From Ruminococcus flavefaciens (GTDB lineage: Bacteria > Bacillota > Clostridia > Oscillospirales > Ruminococcaceae), in the NCBI GenBank assembly GCA_002373775.1, contig DFJW01000005.1:1-6042 (forward strand): a stretch of DNA of 6,042 nt, given 5' to 3'. This document shows, piece after piece, positions 1-5,304 of this stretch (positions are counted from its first letter, which is position 1; every line of letters begins with the position of its first letter). The notes below the pieces were generated by a model, which was not told where the DNA came from, ran no database searches, and saw only the letters and a list, made by a program, of their open reading frames with translations. The position numbers were made by a program, and so were the translations under genes.

Positions 1-27
1 GTAGTGTAATTTTATAGGGTAGTAACT

Positions 28-2691
28 TTATTTCAAAGAGAATAAATCTCTTCGCATCATGATCACATCAAACACATTAAGTATGCCGTCAGTGACAAGG
101 TCGCCGTTTTCCCAGTCAGCAAGCGATGAACCGGGCCTTGCCAGCAGCCAGTTCTGCAATGAAACAAGATCTGCGATATTGAATAGGTTATCTGCGTTGA
201 CATCGCCGCGAATCTTTCCGGTATCATCAGCTTCTTCCTTTCCGGAATAGACAACTGCCGGTTCATCGACTGCACTGTTGCTGAGCTGTATATAATCAAC
301 TGCGCCCTTGAAGCCCTTTCCGACAGCTGCCGCATCGTTCGCAGAAGCACTCATAACACTTTGCATGTCAAGTTTCAGGGGCTTGCTTGCAGCTTCCCTG
401 CCGTTTATAAGAAGCGTTCCCGTACCGTCAATGATACGGACGGTAATTTTGCTCCACTCTCCTTTGATCAGAGCGTTTGAAGCTGTCAGCTTTTCAACAT
501 CATTTCCGTCTGTAATAACAAGTTCTGCTGCACCGCTTCCATTGTCCGGAGTCAGTGACAAATAAGATTTTTCATCACCGAAATGCAGTATCTCCTGTTT
601 TGCATTTCCGCCTTTCCAGAGTACACCAAGACTGATCTGAATATCTCTTGTATTCAGGATAGATGAATCAAGCATAAGGCAGCTTTCTCCGCCGCTGAAG
701 TTAATAACACCTTTGGCAGATGTACGCTCCTCCGACCACTCTGCGTCTATCTGACGTGCATTTGTGCAGGTACTGGAATCCTTAGCCCAGTATCGGGACT
801 CACTGCTGAAATCATAGCCTGCAACATAGCTTTCTGAAATCGAATGACTGCCGGAATCGTCCAGCCAGCCGAAGTTCACACCTACGCTGACTGATTTCTC
901 ATTGGCATAATCACCGTCAAGAATAGTATTTCCGGAATATAATGGACTTCCATAGGAATAAGCCATACCTTTGGCAACTGCGTTGCCGGTCAGCTTTGCT
1001 CCGCCCTCAAGATAAGCCTTTTGCAGTACCTTTGCATTGTCTGAAACTGAACAGGCACCTGTTACAACAGCACTGCCGCTGATAACAGCGTTTCCGCTGA
1101 GTGTGATGCTGCCCTGTTTCCAGCCGTTATCATAGTACCAGCCTCCGCCGTCAACTGCCGCGTGACCGCTTATGACCACATTATCCTGCGCGGTGACACT
1201 GTTTGCAACGACTGCATAGTCCTCTACGCGGACATTTCCGGAGAGTTTCGCATATCCGAGCACCATCGCGTCCGGACCAACATAGACTGAATCTGAAACA
1301 CTTGCAGTATCAGCTACCCAGCCGCCGCCATTTGAGTGAACGTGTCCTCTGCCCTTTGAGTAGCCGCCTGACTGCTGCACATCTGCGCCGCTGAGCCTGA
1401 TCTCATACGGATAGCGTCTGCGTTCATCTCCGTCCTTGCAGGATGAATCCCTGTCTTTGTGGAATGCGTTGACCTTTACAAGTTTCTCCGGCATTGCTGT
1501 GATCGTCAGATATGCTGAAACTGCGTCCCTGGCTGACACACTTGCTTTCTGACCGCTGCCGAAAAGACCGGAATATGTTTCATTTCCGGATGCGTCAACA
1601 GTTACGATACACGCCTGCCAGCCTGCATTGGTGTCATCCGAGATACCGCGGAGTTCAGCCGAAATAGTATCACCGGTTATATCCAGCGGTACTATATTTA
1701 TGCCGGCCTGCATCGGAGCTTCCTCCTGCGGTACTTCAAGCCAGCCCGTACCATTGTCTTTCAGCACTGTATAGAACAGATTCCAGTAGAACGGCGACTG
1801 TGCAAGTTTTTTGCTGAATTCGTCCTTATATGCTTCCTGTGCACCAAAATCAAATGTCGCCATCCGCTTTGCATAGTGCCCGAAAACAGTCTGTGAATCC
1901 GTTCCGAAAAGCCGTGTTATGGTGTCAAACGGATATTCATTCGGTTCAGCTTCGGATATTATGCGCTTCACAGCCTTTATTCCAAGACCGGGCAGGTCAT
2001 CGGGATTGTACGAAATGTACATAAGGAACGGCCATACTTCGTAATAATTCCTGCCGTGAGGAAGTGTCAGGCTCAGGTTGCGGAGATACGGTTCAAACCA
2101 CGCTGTTTTAGTGTCTCCGGGATAATAATCGCTGCAAAGGTACATCTCCCTGAACCAGTTTGCGAGAGGTTCCCACCATGCGCCTGTGATATCCTGATCC
2201 ACCCACGCTTTCTGCTGCATTGTAACAACGTGCCCGAATTCGTGAGCAACAGTCAGATCATCAAGCATTGCCTCAGGGCTGATGATCTTGATGCCGTATC
2301 CGTCCTCAGCGCTCATAAACGCCCATCCGTCCGGATATTTATCCAGTCCGGTGTATGTCAGATACACGTTTGTCTTGTACTTCTGACTGCTTTTTCCGTA
2401 GATGTCCACGTTCATATTCTCCATGCCGAGATACTCACCGTAGCAGTTCCAGAGACGTTCATAGGCTTCCAGATTCCTTTTCAGGAATGCCTCGTTTACC
2501 TGTCCGGTGGTATCGCTGTTGCCGTAGAATATGACGAAATGCTCTGATTCAGCGTAATTCGCAGTGGTACAGTATCCCCACTTGTCACGGATAAGGTATT
2601 CCTCCGCAGCTGAGGTACCGGCTGTCGGCGAATACGGAAGCGCTGATATCATCAATGTCAATGCCGTAAGAAAAGAAGCTATCTTCTTCAT
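28..2691 (-). CDS. Secreted dockerin-bearing zinc metallopeptidase-like protein (Svx/AvrXca, DUF6055-type) with beta-helix and LamG-like modules
   Basis: The 887-residue protein is predicted to be exported and docked on the cellulosome. Seen: a signal peptide (1 to about 29, MKKIASF, cleavage near TSA-AE); a peptidase region (about 38-330) with ESEHFVIFYG at 48-57, HEFGH at 150-154 and WWEPLAN at 172-178. E174 lies 20 residues after H154 and is followed by N at +4, the same spacing as the thermolysin zinc ligands (H142, H146, E166, D170). Next come a beta-sandwich-like stretch (330-440), hexapeptide-type beta-helix repeats (455-597, with GGGW at 455 and 515), a LamG-like jelly roll (661-806) and a dockerin (829-884; loops start D830 and D864). 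The Svx/AvrXca assignment is from remembered family wording; proteolysis and a plant wall protein substrate are inference. The frame is open upstream to 2763, but that stretch is promoter, and the ATG at 2691 has AAGGAGGG 6 bases before it. No clear terminator is visible in bases 1-27. Confidence 0.88.
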   Translation of the reverse strand: MKKIASFLTALTLMISALPYSPTAGTSAAEEYLIRDKWGYCTTANYAESEHFVIFYGNSDTTGQVNEAFLKRNLEAYERLWNCYGEYLGMENMNVDIYGKSSQKYKTNVYLTYTGLDKYPDGWAFMSAEDGYGIKIISPEAMLDDLTVAHEFGHVVTMQQKAWVDQDITGAWWEPLANWFREMYLCSDYYPGDTKTAWFEPYLRNLSLTLPHGRNYYEVWPFLMYISYNPDDLPGLGIKAVKRIISEAEPNEYPFDTITRLFGTDSQTVFGHYAKRMATFDFGAQEAYKDEFSKKLAQSPFYWNLFYTVLKDNGTGWLEVPQEEAPMQAGINIVPLDITGDTISAELRGISDDTNAGWQACIVTVDASGNETYSGLFGSGQKASVSARDAVSAYLTITAMPEKLVKVNAFHKDRDSSCKDGDERRRYPYEIRLSGADVQQSGGYSKGRGHVHSNGGGWVADTASVSDSVYVGPDAMVLGYAKLSGNVRVEDYAVVANSVTAQDNVVISGHAAVDGGGWYYDNGWKQGSITLSGNAVISGSAVVTGACSVSDNAKVLQKAYLEGGAKLTGNAVAKGMAYSYGSPLYSGNTILDGDYANEKSVSVGVNFGWLDDSGSHSISESYVAGYDFSSESRYWAKDSSTCTNARQIDAEWSEERTSAKGVINFSGGESCLMLDSSILNTRDIQISLGVLWKGGNAKQEILHFGDEKSYLSLTPDNGSGAAELVITDGNDVEKLTASNALIKGEWSKITVRIIDGTGTLLINGREAASKPLKLDMQSVMSASANDAAAVGKGFKGAVDYIQLSNSAVDEPAVVYSGKEEADDTGKIRGDVNADNLFNIADLVSLQNWLLARPGSSLADWENGDLVTDGILNVFDVIMMRRDLFSLK

Positions 2692-2697
2692 TAATAT

Positions 2698-2705
2698 CCC
2701 TCCTT
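2698..2705 (-). promoter_or_regulatory. Ribosome binding site that fixes the start of the metallopeptidase gene
   Basis: The minus strand reads AAGGAGGG ending 6 bases before the ATG at 2691. This strong Shine-Dalgarno selects MKKIASF as the true N terminus, which then is a normal signal peptide. The longer reading from 2763 would put 24 extra residues ahead of it. Confidence 0.9.
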
Positions 2706-2734
2706 GAATGTTATCAATGGCTATTGCTGACCTT

Positions 2735-2763
2735 ATTATAGCATTTGATCGAGCGAATATCAA
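2735..2763 (-). promoter_or_regulatory. Sigma-A-type promoter of the metallopeptidase gene with extended -10
   Basis: On the minus strand TTGATA (2763-2758) is followed by a 17-base spacer and a perfect TATAAT (2740-2735). The spacer ends in TGC, which gives an extended -10 (TGCTATAAT). Transcription would start near 2728, leaving a leader of about 37 bases. The gene therefore need not depend on read-through from the esterase gene upstream. The -35 box overlaps the foot of the inverted repeat at 2762-2793. Confidence 0.8.
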
Positions 2764-2793
2764 CAGGTACTCATGATCTCCGGAGTACCTGTT
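2762..2793 (-). terminator. Perfect 11-bp inverted repeat: weak terminator of the esterase gene or operator at the next promoter
   Basis: AACAGGTACTC (2762-2772) and GAGTACCTGTT (2783-2793) are perfect inverted copies around a 10-base loop. In minus-strand RNA this is a stable hairpin 78 bases past the esterase stop codon, followed by GATATTCGC, so there is only a poor U-run. Its distal arm covers the last two bases of the -35 box of the metallopeptidase promoter, so a protein-binding operator is an equal alternative. Confidence 0.45.
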
Positions 2794-2808
2794 CCGCGTT
2801 TATCCATC

Positions 2809-2837
2809 GCTGCTGTCAGACAAGTCTGTGAAGCAGC
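2809..2837 (-). other. Imperfect hairpin in the 3' untranslated region of the esterase gene
   Basis: GCTGCT (2809-2814) pairs with AGCAGC (2832-2837), and inside them CAGA (2817-2820) pairs with TCTG (2825-2828), with a small internal loop. No T-run follows on either strand, so it is unlikely to terminate alone. It may stabilise the 3' end of the esterase mRNA, or it may be chance. Confidence 0.25.
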
Positions 2838-2870
2838 TGACGATACATTCCTTTTCAGCTTTCATGGGCT

Positions 2871-4679
2871 TTACAGATTTGCCCGTTTATACAGTGTGAC
2901 CTCAGAAAAAGTGATACTGCCGGTCTGTTCTCCGATCATAAACACGATTTCAGCGTTATCTGCAGGCTCGCTCAGATCAAATGTTTTCACTGTCGTTTCA
3001 GTATCTGTCTCTCCGCTTGCATAGACAGTTTTCGGATCGTTGATACTGCGGACTTCATACGGGATTTTGCCTTTCGATCCCGCTGCCTTGAAACTCAGCT
3101 CATATTTGCCAGCCGGCAGAACCAGATCAGGCATATATACAGTGATCGATTCCGGTGAATTGCCTGCTGCTGAGATATTGACGTTCATAGAGCGGTTCCA
3201 CTCAGCATAGTAAGGCCAGGCATTTGCACCGCTTTCAGTATCGATCGAAGTTTCGAGTTTGCTATCCGCTGCAAGATCAATTCCGATCTTGTCGGATTCT
3301 CTGCCGAGGACTGCTGATATCTTGTCCGCCAGCAGATATGCATTTTTCTCATGCGTCTTCGGTGAGGGATGCCAGTCTGCACCGAGTTCGTTCATGTCCT
3401 GTACGGGCGATTGATAACATGTGATCTTCGGATCGCCGACTTCTTTGACTGCCGCTTCGATATAAGGATACAGTTCGGTGCATCCCATGATGCCAAGTGT
3501 GCATATAATATTTGCATCAGGGTTACATTTTCTTATCTGCTTCAGAAAATCTTCGTAAAGCTCCTGATATTCAGCACCCCTGGTCTCCAGATCCTTCGAC
3601 GCATAGGAATCATCGTTTGTGCCGAGGTTGAGCACGATCACATCGACAGGATTTTTTGAGAAATCCCATTGGGTCTGATAATCCTTAGGTTTACCGACCA
3701 TCTCATAATAAGGCGGAACAAGCGAATCAGTATTCTTTGTGCCGTCATTTGTATAGCCGGAAACGATTCCGTGACCGCTGTAACATACCGCGCTGTAATC
3801 AGCATCAAGAAGCTGTGCTGTCAGATAAGCATAGGACAGTGTGAAATTCTCGGTCGCTGTTGAGAAGTTTTCATACTGCGACTCAGCTTCAACACCGTAT
3901 GCACATGTGATCGAATCACCGATAAACTCGATCGACAGATCTTTTTTGGGTGTCGGCTTGACAGGGACCGCTGAGGACGACGTAACTGTGAGAGCCTTAA
4001 CACCGATGCAGCCGTTATTGGCTTCTGAAAGATGTATGATCTTTACTGTGGCGGTCCGGGAGACTGCTCCGCTGAACAGCTCGACTGTCTGCTCCTTTTC
4101 TCCCATCACTACATCCTTGACGAGTTCCCCGTCAACATAAACGCCGTAGCGCGGACGGTATTTTTCTTCGGAATTGATACCGCTGTCACCGCAGATCGTC
4201 ACGCTCGCTTCCGTTCCGGTAACAGTGAACTCAGCAGCCGAACCGCTGTGGACCAGCCAGGTTATGCCATCTGTTTTCTGCGTTCTTCCGAGGAGCTTTG
4301 CATTGTTTTCCGACACAGGGATCGTCTGGGTCTTTAATACACCCGGTTTTTCAGCAAATAACGCTCTCCTCATCAGGCACATATCAAAAACATTCAATCT
4401 GCCATCATCACAGAAATCAGCTGCTTTCCAGTTCGGCAGCTCTGTATTCGGAGCGGCAAGAAGCCATTTCTGAAGCAGCACAACATCTGCTATATCAAAG
4501 CTTCCGTCAGCATTCACATCGCCTTTGATGTTTTCATCTGAAATGCTGGAATCAGTTAAAGATCCGGCATAAACTATTTGCTGAGTCTGAGAGTTGAAAT
4601 TCAGCGCTCCAAATGTCATCGAAAAGGCCATGAGTCCTGTAATGAGACAGGTTGTGCTCTTGATTTTTTTGTTTTTCAT
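2871..4679 (-). CDS. Cellulosomal carbohydrate esterase, family CE2-like, with N-terminal dockerin
   Basis: A secreted 602-residue enzyme predicted to remove acetyl groups from plant polysaccharides such as xylan or mannan. In order: signal peptide (1-38, cleavage after VYA); type I dockerin (53-109; loop ligands D54, N56, D58, D62, D65 and D88, D92, N96, D99); a jelly-roll domain of the kind preceding CE2 catalytic domains (about 118-235, with LLGRT and WLVHSGSAAEF); an SGNH esterase domain (247-460). The latter has GDSIT with nucleophile S256, the oxyanion glycine in SGHG (301-304), GTND with N355, and DWHPS with D435 and H437. A C-terminal beta-rich domain (465-600, aromatics W489, Y490, Y491, W494) looks like a carbohydrate-binding module of CBM4/9 or related type, which is inference. 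The ATG at 4679 has AGGAGG 8 bases upstream and a strong promoter. Catalytic class is confident, exact substrate is not. Confidence 0.92.
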   Translation of the reverse strand: MKNKKIKSTTCLITGLMAFSMTFGALNFNSQTQQIVYAGSLTDSSISDENIKGDVNADGSFDIADVVLLQKWLLAAPNTELPNWKAADFCDDGRLNVFDMCLMRRALFAEKPGVLKTQTIPVSENNAKLLGRTQKTDGITWLVHSGSAAEFTVTGTEASVTICGDSGINSEEKYRPRYGVYVDGELVKDVVMGEKEQTVELFSGAVSRTATVKIIHLSEANNGCIGVKALTVTSSSAVPVKPTPKKDLSIEFIGDSITCAYGVEAESQYENFSTATENFTLSYAYLTAQLLDADYSAVCYSGHGIVSGYTNDGTKNTDSLVPPYYEMVGKPKDYQTQWDFSKNPVDVIVLNLGTNDDSYASKDLETRGAEYQELYEDFLKQIRKCNPDANIICTLGIMGCTELYPYIEAAVKEVGDPKITCYQSPVQDMNELGADWHPSPKTHEKNAYLLADKISAVLGRESDKIGIDLAADSKLETSIDTESGANAWPYYAEWNRSMNVNISAAGNSPESITVYMPDLVLPAGKYELSFKAAGSKGKIPYEVRSINDPKTVYASGETDTETTVKTFDLSEPADNAEIVFMIGEQTGSITFSEVTLYKRANL

Positions 4680-4687
4680 TTCGGTAA

Positions 4688-4693
4688 CCTCCT
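4688..4693 (-). promoter_or_regulatory. Ribosome binding site of the esterase gene
   Basis: The minus strand reads AGGAGG, then 8 bases to the ATG at 4679. The first residues MKNKKIKSTT plus a hydrophobic stretch form a normal signal peptide, which supports this start. Confidence 0.88.
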
Positions 4694-4727
4694 GTTATTT
4701 TTTATTCACCGTATTTTATTACATACA

Positions 4728-4756
4728 ATTATAGCACACCGCCGGTAAAATGTAAA
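4728..4756 (-). promoter_or_regulatory. Sigma-A-type promoter of the esterase gene with extended -10
   Basis: On the minus strand TTTACA (4756-4751), a 17-base spacer and a perfect TATAAT (4733-4728) are seen. The spacer again ends in TGC, giving TGCTATAAT. Transcription would begin near 4721, leaving a leader of about 42 bases. The arrangement matches that of the downstream metallopeptidase promoter. Confidence 0.8.
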
Positions 4757-4759
4757 CAG

Positions 4760-4788
4760 AAAAAAACAGCCCCTGTATTGCAGGGGCT
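4760..4788 (-). terminator. Intrinsic terminator, minus strand
   Basis: AGCCCCTG (4768-4775) and CAGGGGCT (4781-4788) form an 8-bp GC-rich stem with a 5-base loop. On the minus strand the stem is followed by G and seven Ts (4766-4760). It lies directly upstream of the esterase -35 box, so it would block incoming transcription. What it originally ended is probably the gene tail just to its right. Confidence 0.82.
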
Positions 4789-4798
4789 AAGCTGTCCT

Positions 4799-4834
4799 TT
4801 ATTTGCATTCTTCAAGAAACGCTTCAAGTGTAAG
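4799..4834 (-). pseudogene. Possible C-terminal remnant of a lost minus-strand gene
   Basis: Before the terminator at 4760-4788 the minus strand can be read as LTLEAFLEECK followed by TAA at 4801-4799. An in-frame stop lies just upstream (4837-4835). The charged amphipathic ending plus the terminator 11 bases on looks like the tail of a truncated gene. Eleven codons are too few to prove coding, so this is a suggestion only. Confidence 0.22.
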
Positions 4835-4837
4835 TTA

Positions 4838-5005
4838 CGGCTTTATGTCGGACTAAAGGAATGGCAGACCGATAATAAAAAAGAACGTCTTTTGGACGTT
4901 TGCCTGACCATGCAGGACGATATGAAGGCTATCCTTGACTATTTCAGAATAGACTACGATAAGACCGAGCTGACGTCAAGAGAACTGATAAACAAACATA
5001 TATAA
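4838..5005 (+). pseudogene. Possible C-terminal gene remnant of unknown family
   Basis: The plus strand is open from 4778 to a TAA at 5003-5005. The first part overlaps a terminator and has a TTG start with no ribosome site. From about 4850 the reading looks protein-like: LKEWQTDNKKERLL, then MQDDMKAILDYFRIDY, then TELTSRELINKHI. It is helix-rich and charged, like the end of a soluble protein, and is followed at once by an intrinsic terminator. The in-frame ATG at 4910 lacks a Shine-Dalgarno sequence. The most economical reading is the tail of a gene whose front has been deleted. I do not recognise the family. A short real gene is possible but less likely. Confidence 0.35.
4877..4900 (-). terminator. 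Weak minus-strand terminator candidate inside the remnant region
   Basis: AACGTC (4884-4889) and GACGTT (4895-4900) form a 6-bp stem with a 5-base loop. On the minus strand it is followed by C and six Ts (4882-4877). It fits the intrinsic terminator pattern, but the stem is short and the same bases read as sensible codons on the plus strand. Confidence 0.25.
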
Positions 5006-5011
5006 AGCTGT

Positions 5012-5036
5012 GTCCCCGCAATTGCGGGGGCTTTCT
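5012..5036 (+). terminator. Intrinsic terminator after the plus-strand remnant
   Basis: A perfect 16-base palindrome (5014-5029) folds as CCCCGC, loop AATT, GCGGGG, extendable by a G-T and a G-C pair to 5012 and 5031. On the plus strand it is followed by TTTCTGTATTATTC. The other strand has no T-run, so it acts on plus-strand transcription, starting 7 bases after the remnant's stop codon. Confidence 0.7.
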
Positions 5037-5084
5037 GTATTATTCTTCAAACATCTTATCAACATCAGAAAGCTCCACTGATAG

Positions 5085-5113
5085 ATTTCAAATTCTATGG
5101 TAAAATTTGAAAT
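5085..5113. repeat. AT-rich 10-bp inverted repeat
   Basis: ATTTCAAATT (5085-5094) and AATTTGAAAT (5104-5113) are perfect inverted copies around a 9-base loop. No T-run follows. It could be an operator upstream of the lipoprotein gene or a weak RNA hairpin. In AT-rich DNA, chance cannot be excluded. Confidence 0.4.
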
Positions 5114-5186
5114 GAACGAAATAGATAAAAAACATTGTAAAAAGAATACAAATGCACTCAGAAACAACTTCCAGGCAACTGACCTT

Positions 5187-5215
5187 TTGCACTAAAATTA
5201 TCAGACAAATATATT
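5187..5215 (+). promoter_or_regulatory. Candidate promoter of the lipoprotein gene
   Basis: TTGCAC (5187-5192), a 17-base spacer and TATATT (5210-5215). The -10 matches five of six consensus bases, but the -35 only three. The implied leader is about 80 bases. No better pair was found between here and the start codon. Confidence 0.35.
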
Positions 5216-5290
5216 CAATGTGACAAAATTTTCTCTGCCTTGCAACGATCTGGGCATTTTTCAACACTTATTTATCAGAATAATCTTTTG

Positions 5291-5296
5291 AAAGGA
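5291..5296 (+). promoter_or_regulatory. Ribosome binding site that selects the second ATG of the lipoprotein gene
   Basis: AAAGGA lies 8 bases before the ATG at 5305 and overlaps the earlier ATG at 5296, so only the later start is properly placed. Confidence 0.7.
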
Positions 5297-5304
5297 TGGT
5301 CGAC

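Larger units (their letters stand above)
5037..5290. other. AT-rich intergenic stretch with no gene
   Basis: No reading frame here has a start with a ribosome site. It is visibly richer in A and T than the two dockerin genes. It contains an AT-rich inverted repeat (5085-5113) and a weak promoter candidate (5187-5215) for the lipoprotein gene. No tRNA, riboswitch or mobile-element feature was seen. Confidence 0.6.

Noticed and set aside
1..27. A terminator after the metallopeptidase gene
   Set aside because: Only 27 bases are available, and they show no stem followed by a T-run. It may lie outside the window.
901..1329. The repetitive beta-helix coding region as a DNA repeat or CRISPR-like array
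   Set aside because: The periodicity is at the protein level and imperfect in the DNA. There are no identical repeats or spacers.
2056..2547. A 163-residue open frame on the plus strand
   Set aside because: It lies wholly opposite the metallopeptidase domain, has no ribosome site and no domain-like sequence. It is an antisense shadow.
2692..2763. A 24-residue upstream extension of the metallopeptidase reading frame
   Set aside because: This stretch contains the TTGATA-17-TATAAT promoter and the AAGGAGGG ribosome site. It would also bury the signal peptide inside the protein.
2773..3024. An 83-residue plus-strand frame spanning the gap between the two dockerin genes
   Set aside because: It starts inside the hairpin loop, has no Shine-Dalgarno sequence and runs antisense into the esterase C terminus.
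3841..4528. Several 76-101 residue plus-strand open frames opposite the esterase
   Set aside because: They overlap one another in different frames, lack ribosome sites and are explained by the codon bias of the esterase on the other strand.
4976..5167. A 63-residue minus-strand frame across the plus-strand terminator
   Set aside because: It is low-complexity Phe/Ile-rich sequence from AT-rich DNA with no ribosome site, and it crosses a terminator hairpin.
5296..5304. The earlier ATG as start of the lipoprotein
   Set aside because: It overlaps the ribosome site itself. The ATG at 5305 has the correct spacing and gives a standard lipoprotein signal.
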